Assembly (NCBI RefSeq): GCF_900240945.1
Contig: NZ_OESG01000012.1
Coordinates: forward strand, 558,001-622,000
DNA from: Mycobacterium sp. 3519A
Lineage (GTDB): Bacteria; Actinomycetota; Actinomycetes; Mycobacteriales; Mycobacteriaceae
Direction: 5' to 3'
DNA length: 64,000 nt
Positions 22,300-31,580 of the stretch are shown here, piece by piece; position 1 is the first letter of the stretch; each line of letters begins with the position of its first letter. The notes under the pieces are model-generated. The model saw only the letters and a list, made by a program, of their open reading frames with translations, had not been told where the DNA came from and did no database searches. Both the position numbers and the translations under genes were made by a program.

Positions 22300-23544
22300 T
22301 CAGTGCGCGACGGCGGCGGCGCCGTGTTCGTCGACAAGCGCTCCCGTGACGAACCGGTCCAGGTGGAACGGGGCCACGTACGGGTGGGGTTCGTCGTTGG
22401 CGATGGTGTCGGCCATGCACCAACCGATGCCGGGGGTGGCCTTGAATCCGCCTGTGCCCCAACCACAGTTGAGGTACAGGTTGCGGTACGGGGTGCGGCC
22501 GATGATCGGCGAGGCGTCGGGCGTGGTGTCGACGATGCCGCCCCAGGTGCGCAGCAGATGTGCCCTGGCGAAGATCGGGAACAGTTCGACGGCCGCCGCC
22601 ATCTGCCGCTCGATGATGTGGAACGCGCCGCGCTGCCCGTACCCGTTGTACGAGTCGATGCCTGCGCCCATCACCAGTTCGCCCTTGTGCGCCTGGGACA
22701 CATAGACGTGCACGGCGTTGGACATCACGATGGTCGGGTGCACGGGTTCGAGCAACTCCGAGACCAGCGCCTGCAGCGGATGACTCTGCAGCGGCACCCG
22801 GAATCCGAGCATGTCGGTGAGCACCGAGGTGTGGCCCGCCGCGCACATGGCGACCTGCCCGGCCGAGATGTCGCCGAGCGTGGTGCGTACCCCGGTGATC
22901 CGGTCCCCGTCGGTGACGAAGCCGGTGACCTCGCAGCCCTGCAGCAGATCCACGCCCGCCGCGTCGACCCGACGCGCGAAACCCCAAGCGACGTAGTCGT
23001 GTTTGGCGATCCCGGCCCTGGGCTGATACGTCGCGCCGAGCACCGGGTAGCGCAGATCGGCGGAGATGTTGACGATCGGGCAGATCTTCTTGACCTCGTC
23101 CGGTTCGAGCCACTCGGCGTCGATTCCGTTGAGCACGTTGGCTTCTACGCGACGGACGCTGTCGCGGACGTCCTGCAGGCTGTGCGCCAGGTTGAGCACC
23201 CCGCGCTGGCTGAACAGGATCGGATAGCCGAGGTCGTCCTCGAGGCCCTCCCACAACTTCAGCGAGTGCTCGTAGATCGCGGCGCTTTCGTCCCACAGAT
23301 AGTTCGACCGGATCAACGTCGTGTTGCGGGCCATGTTGCCGCCCGCGAGCCAGCCCTTCTCCAGCACCGCCACGTTGGTGATGCCGTGGTTGCGCACCAG
23401 ATAGTGCGCGGTCGCCAGGCCATGCCCGCCGCCGCCGATGATCACGACGTCGTAGGACCGCTTCGGCTCGGGATTGCGCCAGAGGAAATCGGGATGATCG
23501 GGCAGGTGCGCGCCCGGCGCCTGAGGACTCACGCGGCTCTCCAT
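22300..23544 (-). CDS. soxB: Sarcosine oxidase, beta subunit
   Basis: 414-residue catalytic flavoprotein subunit of sarcosine oxidase, which removes the methyl group of sarcosine to give glycine. The FAD fold ([21 protein letters not shown]) and the DAO-family C-terminal motif [20 protein letters not shown] are present. I chose the ATG at 23544 (MESRVSPQ) because the longer frame would run across the palindromic operator at 23561-23576 and the promoter. It is the first gene of a six-gene operon soxB-soxD-soxA-soxG-dgcA-like-mscR. The operator lies only 16 nt before the start codon, which predicts repression by direct occlusion. Confidence 0.95.
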   Translation of the reverse strand: MESRVSPQAPGAHLPDHPDFLWRNPEPKRSYDVVIIGGGGHGLATAHYLVRNHGITNVAVLEKGWLAGGNMARNTTLIRSNYLWDESAAIYEHSLKLWEGLEDDLGYPILFSQRGVLNLAHSLQDVRDSVRRVEANVLNGIDAEWLEPDEVKKICPIVNISADLRYPVLGATYQPRAGIAKHDYVAWGFARRVDAAGVDLLQGCEVTGFVTDGDRITGVRTTLGDISAGQVAMCAAGHTSVLTDMLGFRVPLQSHPLQALVSELLEPVHPTIVMSNAVHVYVSQAHKGELVMGAGIDSYNGYGQRGAFHIIERQMAAAVELFPIFARAHLLRTWGGIVDTTPDASPIIGRTPYRNLYLNCGWGTGGFKATPGIGWCMADTIANDEPHPYVAPFHLDRFVTGALVDEHGAAAVAH

Positions 23545-23558
23545 CGAACAGTCGTTTC

Positions 23559-23576
23559 GTAACTGATATATCAGTT
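23559..23576. promoter_or_regulatory. Putative GntR operator between soxB and its regulator
   Basis: AACTGATATATCAGTT (23561-23576) is a perfect 16-bp palindrome in the divergent promoter of soxB and the GntR gene. Sixteen nt of it plus flank (GTAACTGATATATCAG) recur at 1618-1633 upstream of glyA. The position next to the regulator gene makes autoregulation likely. Confidence 0.65.
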
Positions 23577-23638
23577 GTGGAGCACAGTATGGTACGTTGA
23601 TTTGCACGTCAAGGGTCAATGTCCGACAGGAGACCGAG

Positions 23639-24304
23639 ATGAGCGTGGAACTGGTCGACACCGGCGAGGGCGCCACCCAGTCCAACGCCGACCTGGCCTA
23701 TCAGATCATTCGCGAGCGCCTGATCATGCTCGACATCCGGCCCAGCGAGCCGATCAACGACGAGGGCCTGGCCCGCCAGCTCGGGTTCGGCCGCACCCCG
23801 GTGCGCGAGGCGCTCAAGCGGCTCGAGCGCGACCGCCTGGTGATCGCCTATCCCCGCCGCGGCACGTTCGCCACCACCGTCGACATCACCGACCTCGCGC
23901 ACATCCAGGAGATCCGCAGGCAGCTGGAGCCGGTCGTCGCCGCCCGCGCCGCCACCGCCGCCTCCCAGGAGACCAAGGCCAAACTGTCGGAACTCGCCGA
24001 CGACATCGCCAAACTCGATCCCGCCGACGACCCGCGCACGCTGCTGCGGTTCGACGTGCGGGTGCACACCGCGATCTACAAGGCCTCCGGCAACCCGTAT
24101 CTCGAGGACGTGCTCGTCTGCCAGGATGCCCACGCCACCCGCATCTGGTGTCTGTTCCTGGACCGGTTGTCGAACGTGGCCGAGCACGTCACCGAACACG
24201 TGTCGCTGCTGCGGGCGATCATCGACGGCGACGCCGAGCTGGCCGCCAAACTGGCCGCCGAACACGTCGCCGGTTTCGAAAAGGCCGTCCGCGCAGTCCT
24301 TTAG
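23639..24304 (+). CDS. GntR-family regulator (FadR/FCD subfamily)
   Basis: 221-residue regulator. An N-terminal winged helix ([40 protein letters not shown]) is followed by an all-helical FCD effector domain with metal/ligand residues in the usual places ([38 protein letters not shown]). CAGGAG precedes the ATG at 23639; an in-frame ATG at 23597 has no comparable site. Divergent from soxB across a 16-bp palindrome repeated at glyA, it probably controls sarcosine/glycine use as one regulon. The likely ligands are sarcosine, glycine or dimethylglycine, but nothing in the sequence decides this. Confidence 0.9.
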   Translation: MSVELVDTGEGATQSNADLAYQIIRERLIMLDIRPSEPINDEGLARQLGFGRTPVREALKRLERDRLVIAYPRRGTFATTVDITDLAHIQEIRRQLEPVVAARAATAASQETKAKLSELADDIAKLDPADDPRTLLRFDVRVHTAIYKASGNPYLEDVLVCQDAHATRIWCLFLDRLSNVAEHVTEHVSLLRAIIDGDAELAAKLAAEHVAGFEKAVRAVL

Positions 24305-24399
24305 CCCGCGCGCGGACCGTCGAGATTGCAGCCGTGCAGGAAAAGTTCGAGTAGAGGCCTGTTGGAATACAGTTTCGGCGAACGGTGGCCGATCGCTGA

Positions 24400-25128
24400 T
24401 CAACGCGCTCGCGGCGTGCCCGCGCGCGGGGTGGTCGCGCGCACCGGCCTGCCGAAGCGCGCCGCGACACCGTCGCTGTACGCCACATGGTCCGGCGCTC
24501 GTCGGCCGAGTTCGCCCAGCCCGACGGATGCCAGCAGCCCGTCGTCGCTGAAGTCGATCAACTCCGCGCGTCGCAGCGCCCACACCGGATGCTCGTTGGG
24601 CACGTACCAGGTGCGCCCGGCGCGCACCACGTGCGCGCCCCACCGTGCGGTCAGATAGTGCTCGAGCGGCCCGCACGCCAGCGAATCACCCACGCGCACT
24701 TCGATGGAACTCGACGCCATGACGTTCGGCCAGCGCAGCGTCGACGTGTAGACGCGGCGGTCGCCGTTCGCGCGATAGCTCATGCGGGCCCATCGGTAGG
24801 GCACCCCGAACACCCACCGACCGCCCGCGACGATGTCAAGTCGGGTGGTGTCCAGCGACAGGAACACCACCCCGCGGCGGCCCGTCTGATCCACCGAGTA
24901 CAACCGGACGTTGGTCTCGAGGAACGTGCCGAACAGCGACATCTGGAACGGCACGACGCCGACGAAGCTGCGGCCCTCGAAGGTGTCAGGCTCGGTGCCC
25001 GGCGGATACAGGTGGGCGATGTCCGCCGGTTCGACCGCCCAATGCAGGAAGGACAGGTTGAGCCACCGCTGCCGCAGCATCCGCGGCCTGGGCAGAATCG
25101 GCGCGTAGGGCGTCACCGACTCGGCCAT
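24400..25128 (-). CDS. DUF2071 (YqjF-like) protein of unknown function
   Basis: 242-residue soluble protein matching the DUF2071/YqjF family (RWLNLSFLHWAVEPADIAHL; FVGVVPFQMS; NVRLYSVDQTGRRGVVFLSL). Related folds resemble acetoacetate decarboxylase, but no catalytic role is established and I assign none. It lies 9 nt downstream of prcA on the same strand and so may be cotranscribed with the proteasome genes. At its other side it converges on the GntR gene. The C-terminus (RPVRATTPRAGTPRAR) is basic and low-complexity. Confidence 0.8.
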   Translation of the reverse strand: MAESVTPYAPILPRPRMLRQRWLNLSFLHWAVEPADIAHLYPPGTEPDTFEGRSFVGVVPFQMSLFGTFLETNVRLYSVDQTGRRGVVFLSLDTTRLDIVAGGRWVFGVPYRWARMSYRANGDRRVYTSTLRWPNVMASSSIEVRVGDSLACGPLEHYLTARWGAHVVRAGRTWYVPNEHPVWALRRAELIDFSDDGLLASVGLGELGRRAPDHVAYSDGVAARFGRPVRATTPRAGTPRAR

Positions 25129-25137
25129 GGCGAGGAG

Positions 25138-25875
25138 CTAACCGCCGTCCGACGGCTTCGGGTCCGAATCCTCAACGGGCAGAACGGCTTCCAACGCAGA
25201 GCCGGTGATCCGGCGGAACGCGCGACGCGGTCGGTTCGCGTCCAGGATCGCGACCTCCAGCGTCGCGGGCCCCAATTGGCGCGGTTCAGCGCCGCCATTG
25301 GCGCCCGCCTTCAGCGCCTCGACGGCGACCTTGACCGCGTCGGACAACCCGAGGTTCTCCGAGTACGACTCGTTGAGCGCCGCGGTGATCGGGTCGGTGG
25401 TCCCGCCCATCACCACGAAATGCGGCTCGTCGGCGATGGATCCGTCGTAGGTGATCCGGTACAGCTCAGGCGCTTTGGTCTCGCCGAAGTGGGCCACCTC
25501 GGCCACGCACAGCTCCACCTCGTACGGCTTGGCCTGCTCGGTGAAGATGGTGCCCAGCGTCTGCGCGTACACGTTGGCCAGTTGCCTGCCCGTCACGTCG
25601 CGACGGTCGTAGGCGTAGCCGCGGGTGTCGGCGAACTGGATGCCACCGCGACGCAGGTTGTCGAACTCGTTGAACCGGCCGACGGCGGCGAAGCCCACCC
25701 TGTCGTAGAGCTCGCTGACCTTCTGCAGCGACCGCGACGGGTTCTCGGCGACGAACAGCACGCCGCCGGAGTACGCCAGCGCCACCACGCTGCGACCGCG
25801 GGCGATGCCTTTGCGTGCGAGCTCCGAACGCTCGCGCATCGCCTGCTCGGGCGAGATGAAGTATGGAAAGCTCAC
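25138..25875 (-). CDS. prcA: 20S proteasome alpha subunit
   Basis: 245-residue outer-ring subunit of the mycobacterial 20S core particle. It begins [20 protein letters not shown], the gate-forming N-terminus typical of actinobacterial PrcA, and has the conserved [20 protein letters not shown] strand region. Alpha rings form the gated pore through which Mpa threads pupylated substrates. The GTG start overlaps the prcB stop as GTGA. The acidic tail ([11 protein letters not shown]) is ordinary for the family. Confidence 0.97.
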   Translation of the reverse strand: MSFPYFISPEQAMRERSELARKGIARGRSVVALAYSGGVLFVAENPSRSLQKVSELYDRVGFAAVGRFNEFDNLRRGGIQFADTRGYAYDRRDVTGRQLANVYAQTLGTIFTEQAKPYEVELCVAEVAHFGETKAPELYRITYDGSIADEPHFVVMGGTTDPITAALNESYSENLGLSDAVKVAVEALKAGANGGAEPRQLGPATLEVAILDANRPRRAFRRITGSALEAVLPVEDSDPKPSDGG

Positions 25876-26777
25876 GAGTCTCCTCGCGCGTCGGCGCTAC
25901 GGTGTTGTGCGTCGGGGCCGAAAGTGTCCGAGCGGGACCGGCTTTCGATGACCTCGCGGGCCAGCTCGGCGATCCTGGTCTCAGGCACCTCTTCGGCGCC
26001 CTCGGCCTGCAGGATCACCGCGGTCGGGAAGATGCCGCGCACCAAGTCTGGTCCACCGGTCGCGGAATCGTCGTCGGCGGCGTCGTACAACGCTTCCACC
26101 GCCACCCGCAAGGCCGAATTGCCGTCGGTCACCTGCGAATACAGCTTCTTCATCGACGACTTGGCGAAGATCGAGCCCGAGCCCACCGACTGGTAGCCCT
26201 CTTCCTCGAGGTTCCAGCCGCCCGCCGCGTCGAACGACACGATGCGCCCCGCCGCCTCCGGGTTCGGGTCGTCGAGGTCGTAGGCCGCCAGCAGCGGCAG
26301 CGCGACGAAGCCCTGCAGCGCCGCGCCGAGATTGCCGCGCACCATGGTCGCGAGCCGGTTCACCTTGCCGCGGAACGTCAGCGGCACGCCTTCGGTCTTC
26401 TCGTAGTGTTCGAGTTCGACGGCGTAGAGACGGGCGAACTCGACGGCGATAGCCGCCGTGCCCGCGATGCCGGTGGCCGTGTAGTCGTCGGTGATGTACA
26501 CCTTCTGCACGTCGCGGCTTGCGATCATGTTGCCCTGGGTGGAGCGGCGGTCGCCCGCCATCACCACACCGCCGGGAAACTTCAGCGCGACGATGGTGGT
26601 GCCGTGCGGAACCGCGTCACCGGGAACGACGGACGCGGACGCGGCCCGGTTGATCGGCAGGAGTTCGGGCGCCTGACGGCGCAGCAGGTCAGAAAAGGAC
26701 GACAAATCCACAGGGATGGAGGGTGCTCCTGATTGGGGTGACGGGATGGCCAGCTGTTCGCGGTACGGCCAGGTCAC
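25872..26777 (-). CDS. prcB: 20S proteasome beta subunit (proprotein)
   Basis: 301-residue catalytic subunit with an N-terminal propeptide of 59 residues. Autocatalytic cleavage at HG|TTIVALK would expose Thr60 as the nucleophile. Downstream are [20 protein letters not shown] and a conserved [20 protein letters not shown] helix region. It has a GTG start in a 4-nt overlap with pup and a 4-nt overlap with prcA at the other end, so pup-prcB-prcA is a single coupled unit. The proprotein length is normal for mycobacteria. Confidence 0.97.
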   Translation of the reverse strand: MTWPYREQLAIPSPQSGAPSIPVDLSSFSDLLRRQAPELLPINRAASASVVPGDAVPHGTTIVALKFPGGVVMAGDRRSTQGNMIASRDVQKVYITDDYTATGIAGTAAIAVEFARLYAVELEHYEKTEGVPLTFRGKVNRLATMVRGNLGAALQGFVALPLLAAYDLDDPNPEAAGRIVSFDAAGGWNLEEEGYQSVGSGSIFAKSSMKKLYSQVTDGNSALRVAVEALYDAADDDSATGGPDLVRGIFPTAVILQAEGAEEVPETRIAELAREVIESRSRSDTFGPDAQHRSADARGDS

Positions 26778-26968
26778 TGTCCACCCTTCTGGACGTACGC
26801 ACGGACGAAGTCCTCGGCGTTCTCCTCGAGAACGTCGTCGATCTCGTCGAGCAGGTCGTCGGTCTCCTCGGCCAGCTTCTCGCGACGCCCCTGCCCGGCG
26901 GCAGTGCTGCCGGTGAGGTCGTCGTCCTCGCCGCCGCCCCCGCCCCGCTTGGTCTGCCCCTGACCCAT
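26774..26968 (-). CDS. pup: Prokaryotic ubiquitin-like protein Pup
   Basis: 64-residue disordered protein tag. The C-terminal half ([20 protein letters not shown]) forms the helix that binds the Mpa coiled coil, and the chain ends GGQ. The terminal Gln must be deamidated by Dop before PafA can ligate Pup to lysines of target proteins. AGGAGGGAG precedes the ATG. It overlaps prcB by 4 nt and lies 90 nt after dop. A poly-Gly stretch follows the basic start. pafA is not in this window. Confidence 0.97.
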   Translation of the reverse strand: MGQGQTKRGGGGGEDDDLTGSTAAGQGRREKLAEETDDLLDEIDDVLEENAEDFVRAYVQKGGQ

Positions 26969-27058
26969 CGCTCCCTCCTGATAGTCATCGGCGGGCTCCC
27001 TGCGCCCGCCGTTACTCCACCCTACCGTTCGTCGCCTGTTTTGCCCGGGATAGCAGGG

Positions 27059-28555
27059 CTACTGGGTGAGCTGTTCCACCAGTTCGACGGCGGTGTTGAC
27101 GCTGTCCAGCAGGGCGCCGACGTGCGCCTTGCTGCCCCGCAGCGGCTCCAGGGTTGGAATCCGCACGAGTGAATCGCCGCCAAGGTCGAAGATCACCGAG
27201 TCCCAGCTCGCGGCGGCGATGTCGGCGCCGAACCGGCGGAGGCACTCGCCGCGGAAGTACGCGCGGGTGTCCGTCGGCGGATTGTCGACCGCGTCGATCA
27301 CCTGCTGTTCGCTGACCAGCCGCTTCATCGAGCCGCGCGCGACCAGCCGGTTGTAGAGCCCCTTGTCCAGCCGGACGTCGGAGTACTGCAGATCGACCAG
27401 GTGCAGCCGCGGGGCCGACCAGTTGAGGTTCTCCCGCTGCCGGAAGCCCTCCAGCAGCCGCAGCTTCGCCGGCCAGTCCAGGATCTCCGCGCACTCCATC
27501 GGATCGCGCTCCAACAGGTCCAGGACGTTCGCCCACGTCTCGACGACGTGCGCGGCGCGCGGATCGGGGTCGCGGCTGTCCACCAGCTTGGCCACCCGGT
27601 CCAGGTAAATGCGTTGCAGCGCAAGGGCGGTCAGCTCCCGGCCGTCGGCAAGTGCGACGGTGGCGCGCAGCGACGGGTCGCGGCTGATGACGTGCACCGC
27701 GTGCACCGGCCTGGCGAGCGCCAGATCGGTGAGGTCCATGCCCTCTTCGATCAGGTCGAGCACCAGCGAGGTGGTGCCCAGCTTGAGGTAGGTCGACGTC
27801 TCGGCCAGGTTCGCGTCGCCGATGATCACGTGCAGCCTGCGGTACTTGTCGGCGTCGGCGTGGGGTTCGTCGCGGGTGTTGATGATGCCGCGCTTGAGCG
27901 TGGTCTCCAGGCCGACTTCGACCTCGATGTAGTCGGAGCGCTGCGACAGCTGGAAGCCGGGCTCGTCGCCGGACGGTCCGATGCCGACCCGGCCCGAACC
28001 GGTCACCACCTGCCGCGACACCAGGAACGGGGTCAGGCCCGCGATGACCGCCGAGAACGGCGTCTGCCGCGACATCAGGTAGTTCTCGTGCGAGCCGTAC
28101 GAGGCGCCCTTGCCGTCCACGTTGTTCTTGTAAAGCTGCAGCTTGGCGGCCCCTGGCACGCTCGCGACGTGCCGTGCGGCGGCCTCCATGACCCGCTCGC
28201 CTGCCTTGTCCCAGATGACCGCGTCCATCGGGTCGGTGCATTCGGGCGCGGAGTATTCGGGGTGCGCATGGTCGACGTACAGGCGGGCCCCGTTGGTGAG
28301 GATCATGTTGGCCGCACCGACCTCGTCGGCGTCCACCACGGGCGGAGGACCGGCAGAGCGACTCAGGTCGAATCCGCGGGCGTCGCGCAGCGGCGACTCC
28401 ACCTCGTAGTCCCAGCGGGTGCGCTTGGCGCGCTGGATTCCCGCGGCCGCCGCGTACGCCAGCACCGCCTGGGTGGACGTCAGGATCGGGTTCGCGGTCG
28501 GATCGGACGGCGACGATATGCCGTATTCGACCTCGGTCCCGATAATCCTTTGCAT
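27059..28555 (-). CDS. dop: Deamidase/depupylase Dop
   Basis: 498-residue carboxylate-amine ligase-like enzyme that deamidates the Pup C-terminal Gln and removes Pup from conjugates. It starts [19 protein letters not shown] with the conserved metal/ATP glutamates, and includes [19 protein letters not shown] and [15 protein letters not shown]. Compared with my recollection of the M. tuberculosis protein, a few residues are absent after DLIEEG. The ATG is preceded by TAGGCT at 6 nt and no Shine-Dalgarno, suggesting a leaderless mRNA. It is divergent from the ThrE-like gene. Confidence 0.96.
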   Translation of the reverse strand: MQRIIGTEVEYGISSPSDPTANPILTSTQAVLAYAAAAGIQRAKRTRWDYEVESPLRDARGFDLSRSAGPPPVVDADEVGAANMILTNGARLYVDHAHPEYSAPECTDPMDAVIWDKAGERVMEAAARHVASVPGAAKLQLYKNNVDGKGASYGSHENYLMSRQTPFSAVIAGLTPFLVSRQVVTGSGRVGIGPSGDEPGFQLSQRSDYIEVEVGLETTLKRGIINTRDEPHADADKYRRLHVIIGDANLAETSTYLKLGTTSLVLDLIEEGMDLTDLALARPVHAVHVISRDPSLRATVALADGRELTALALQRIYLDRVAKLVDSRDPDPRAAHVVETWANVLDLLERDPMECAEILDWPAKLRLLEGFRQRENLNWSAPRLHLVDLQYSDVRLDKGLYNRLVARGSMKRLVSEQQVIDAVDNPPTDTRAYFRGECLRRFGADIAAASWDSVIFDLGGDSLVRIPTLEPLRGSKAHVGALLDSVNTAVELVEQLTQ

Positions 28556-28561
28556 AGGGCA

Positions 28562-28567
28562 AGCCTA
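28562..28567 (-). promoter_or_regulatory. Leaderless -10 box of dop (TAGGCT)
   Basis: TAGGCT on the minus strand ends 6 nt before the dop ATG at 28555. Together with the box at 28583 it forms a divergent pair of leaderless promoters with only 39 nt between the two start codons. Confidence 0.5.
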
Positions 28568-28582
28568 GGCGACGCCGCGCAG

Positions 28583-28588
28583 TAGCCT
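28583..28588 (+). promoter_or_regulatory. Leaderless -10 box of the ThrE-like gene (TAGCCT)
   Basis: TAGCCT ends 6 nt before the GTG at 28595; no Shine-Dalgarno is present. Confidence 0.45.
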
Positions 28589-28594
28589 GCGACC

Positions 28595-29833
28595 GTGCCG
28601 TCCGAGCAACGCGATGTGGCCGCGCCCCAGTTCGTGGCCGCGCTCGGCGCCGCCATGGCCGCGGCGAACTATCCCGTCACGATGGTGCGCGCGGTGATGG
28701 AGCAGACCGCCCGCGCATACGGTCTTGACCACGAGTTCCTGGCGCTGCCCAACTACGTGCAGGTGGGCAGCCCGTCGGGTGAGGGCGTCTACATCGCCAA
28801 CCCGAATTTCACTGTGCGCTATGACCAATCCTTCCCGCTGGCGACGTTGGTGGCGCGGGCGCCGTCGGGTACGGTCAGCCCCGCCGAAGGGATGGCCGAG
28901 CTCGAGCGAATTCGCATCCTGGACAACCGATTTCCGCTGCCGATCACCATCTTCGGCTATGCGGTGCAGAGCGTCGGGTTGGCGCTGATCCTGCAGCCGA
29001 CACCGTGGAGTCTGTACGGCGCCGCGATACTCGGCCTGCTCGTCGGCGGTCTGAGCGTGATCGGCCGTCGCGTCGAGGCGATCGGCCACATGTTGCCGAC
29101 CATCTGCGCATTCCTGGTGGCGCTCATCGTGTTCTCGTTCGAGAACCGCTACCACGTCGGGACCGACAGCCTGCGCGCGCTGGCCGCGCCGCTGGCCACG
29201 TTCCTTCCCGGCGCCGCGATCACGCTCGCGGTCATCGAGTTGAGCACCCAGCACCTGGTGTCCGGTGCGAGCCGGTTGGTGGCGGGCTTCATGCAGATCG
29301 CGCAGTTGGCCTTCGGCATCCTGATCGCCGCGCAGATCGCAGGCGTCGCGGACACCGACCTGGTGACCACCCAGTTCAACCGACTCGGTCCGTGGGCGCC
29401 GTTCGTCGGGGTGCTGGTGTACGCCATCGGGATTTGGCTGAACTACGCTCCGCCGACGAAGTTCCTGCCGTGGATGGTGCTGATGCTGTACGTGGCTTAC
29501 GGCGGCCAGTGGATCGGCAATTCGGTGCTCGGCAGCTACGCCAGCGGGTTCGGCGGCGGATTGACACTGATCCTGTTCGCGCTGGCGATATCCCATCGGC
29601 CAGGCACACCGCCGACCATGTCGCTGGTGGTGCCGGGCTTCTGGCTGCTGGTGCCGGGCTCGCTGGGCTTCATGGGTGTCACCCAACTGCTCGGCACGCA
29701 CAGCACCGCGGTGTTCACTGCGACGCTGATCTCGATGATGTCGATCGCGGTTGGCGTGCAGACGGGGCTGCTGCTGTGGCGAGCGGCGATCCAATTGACG
29801 TCGACACCCGACCGGCGGGCTCTTCATGATTGA
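28595..29833 (+). CDS. ThrE-family threonine/serine exporter-like membrane protein (Rv2113-like)
   Basis: 412-residue integral membrane protein. The N-terminal ~120 residues resemble the cytosolic ThrE/DUF1212 region (PVTMVRAVMEQTARAYGLDHEFLAL). About ten hydrophobic segments follow in two blocks (YAVQSVGLALIL; ILGLLVGGLSVIGRR; ICAFLVALIVFSF; FLPGAAITLAVIEL; later VGVLVYAIGIWLNY and FGGGLTLILFALAI). In M. tuberculosis Rv2113 occupies the same place next to dop. Transport of Thr or Ser is family-level inference only. The GTG start appears leaderless. The stop overlaps the next gene by 8 nt, so the downstream membrane genes are coupled to it. Confidence 0.8.
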   Translation: MPSEQRDVAAPQFVAALGAAMAAANYPVTMVRAVMEQTARAYGLDHEFLALPNYVQVGSPSGEGVYIANPNFTVRYDQSFPLATLVARAPSGTVSPAEGMAELERIRILDNRFPLPITIFGYAVQSVGLALILQPTPWSLYGAAILGLLVGGLSVIGRRVEAIGHMLPTICAFLVALIVFSFENRYHVGTDSLRALAAPLATFLPGAAITLAVIELSTQHLVSGASRLVAGFMQIAQLAFGILIAAQIAGVADTDLVTTQFNRLGPWAPFVGVLVYAIGIWLNYAPPTKFLPWMVLMLYVAYGGQWIGNSVLGSYASGFGGGLTLILFALAISHRPGTPPTMSLVVPGFWLLVPGSLGFMGVTQLLGTHSTAVFTATLISMMSIAVGVQTGLLLWRAAIQLTSTPDRRALHD

Positions 29834-31580
29834 CGCGACGCAGCGCCGTGCTGCCGACGCCTGGTTCCTCGATCGCGGGCTGCCCGCGGTGTTGCGCCCT
29901 GGCGCGTTGGTGCGACGGCTGTGGCCCCGTTCGGCGCCCGCGCTGGCCGCGTTCGCGGTGTTCATGGTCAACTCCGCCGTCGTCGTCGCCGTCACCGGTG
30001 AACACACCATCGACATCGACGGTCATCCGACGCGCACGGAGTGGTTCGTCCTTGCCCTGCTCGTCCTCGTGCTGCCCGTCGCGGTGGCGGTCGGCTGGTT
30101 GGTCTCGCGCATCTCGACCGTGCGGGGTCGCACCGTGGCGGCGACGGTGGCGGTCGCGATTGCGATCGTCGGCGGCATCCTCGGCGGGCCGAGCCCACGG
30201 GTGCTCGTCGACCTCGTCCTGGAAGCGGTCGTGATCGCGGCCATCTTGGCGCTGACCGCGTGCGGTGCGGGCTCCATCATGGCCTGGGCCGTGCAGATGA
30301 CGACGACGAATCTCGCGGCGGCGGGTTCGATGGTGACGCGCGCGCTGCCGCTGCTGCTGCTGACCTTCCTGGTGTTCTTCAACTCCCCCGTGTGGCTGAT
30401 GGCGGCCACCGTGTCGCGGCCGCGGCTGTGGTTGGCGCTGGCGTTCCTCACCGCGATCGCGGCGGTGTTCGTGGTGTCGGTGACGCGCGACCGGGTCAAA
30501 CCGATGATGCTGGCCGACGATGCGGACGACCGCTCAGTGCAGTTGGCGGGCACGCCTTTTGCGGCGATGCCGGATCCGGCGACGGCTCGTCCGCTCAGCC
30601 GCGTCGAGCGGGTCAACATCATGTTCGTGGTCGCCGCTTCGCTGATCACCCAGATCGCCGGGGTCGCCGCGATGGCCGCCGGACTGTTTCTGATCCTCGG
30701 CCTGATTCTGTTGTCGCCTGAGTTGCTGGCGCAGTGGACACGCAACGGCCGCAGCGACGGCACCGTGCTCGGCATGACCATTCCCGTACCGAATTCGCTG
30801 ATTCAGATCACGTTTTTCCTTGGCGCGCTGACGTTTATGTATCTCAGTGCGCGGACGATCAGTGACGCCGAGTATCGGACGCGTTTCTTCGATCCGCTCA
30901 TTGACGCCCTTCGGCTCACGTTGCCCGCACGGCCCCGCTCCCGTGCCGCTGTGGCGAGTTGCCCCGCCGCAGCGGCGCCGATCCCGCACAATGTTGCTCG
31001 TGGCCGACCTGCGGCAGGTACACCAGTGGTTCCTGCATCGCGGGCTGCCGTTGGTACTGACCCGCCGCGTCCGCTCACGTGCCCTGATCGAGCGCTCGGC
31101 GCCGATGGTCAGCGGGATCGGTGCGGTGATCGCGGTGACCATGCTGCTGGCCGAACTCACCGATGGCGATCCCGATTTCGGTTATGTGATCCGGTTGGGT
31201 GTGTTGGCGTTGTTGTTGGTGGCGGCGCCGTTCGCGCTGTACCTGCTGCGACAGACGGGCACCACGCTCGGCGAGGCGGGCCGTCGCTCCGCGGCGCTGT
31301 TGGTGATGGCGCTGTTCGTTTTCGGGCTTCCGTTCGCAGACAGCGGGTTTTCCGGCATCGCCGCCGCCGAGGCGTTCGGTTTCGCGGTCGTGGCGTTGTT
31401 GGCAATCTGGCTGACGTACCTCGGCTTTGGCTCGATTCTGTTGTGGGCGTTCAGGTTTGCGTTGCAACAGGTGGGTGCGCTCGGCACGCTGATGAGCCGC
31501 GCGCTGCCGTTGATGATGCTGACCGTGGTGGTGTTCTTCACCGGCGAACTGTGGCAGTTGGCGGCCAGGATGTCGCGTGA
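29826..31580 (+). CDS. Unknown membrane protein, paralogue 1, with anomalous C-terminal extension
   Basis: I do not recognise the family. Residues 1 to about 375 look like a real polytopic protein (MIDATQRRAADAWFLDRGLP at the start; segments FAVFMVNSAVVVAV, WFVLALLVLVLPVAVAV, LPLLLLTFLVFFNSPVWLMA, AAGLFLILGLILLS). They are homologous along their length to the next gene, down to RTRFFDPLIDALRL versus RERFFNPLIDDVAV. Where the paralogue stops, this frame stays open for about 200 more codons that overlap the next gene in another frame and have the Arg/Gly-rich composition of out-of-frame GC-rich DNA. A lost stop, a frameshift (sequencing or real) or a true overlap are all possible. The genuine product probably ends near 30950. 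Confidence 0.6.
   Translation: MIDATQRRAADAWFLDRGLPAVLRPGALVRRLWPRSAPALAAFAVFMVNSAVVVAVTGEHTIDIDGHPTRTEWFVLALLVLVLPVAVAVGWLVSRISTVRGRTVAATVAVAIAIVGGILGGPSPRVLVDLVLEAVVIAAILALTACGAGSIMAWAVQMTTTNLAAAGSMVTRALPLLLLTFLVFFNSPVWLMAATVSRPRLWLALAFLTAIAAVFVVSVTRDRVKPMMLADDADDRSVQLAGTPFAAMPDPATARPLSRVERVNIMFVVAASLITQIAGVAAMAAGLFLILGLILLSPELLAQWTRNGRSDGTVLGMTIPVPNSLIQITFFLGALTFMYLSARTISDAEYRTRFFDPLIDALRLTLPARPRSRAAVASCPAAAAPIPHNVARGRPAAGTPVVPASRAAVGTDPPRPLTCPDRALGADGQRDRCGDRGDHAAGRTHRWRSRFRLCDPVGCVGVVVGGGAVRAVPAATDGHHARRGGPSLRGAVGDGAVRFRASVRRQRVFRHRRRRGVRFRGRGVVGNLADVPRLWLDSVVGVQVCVATGGCARHADEPRAAVDDADRGGVLHRRTVAVGGQDVA

Noticed and set aside
24305..24399. Extra gene between the GntR regulator and the DUF2071 gene
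   Set aside because: 95 nt between convergent stops without a credible reading frame or clear stem-loop.
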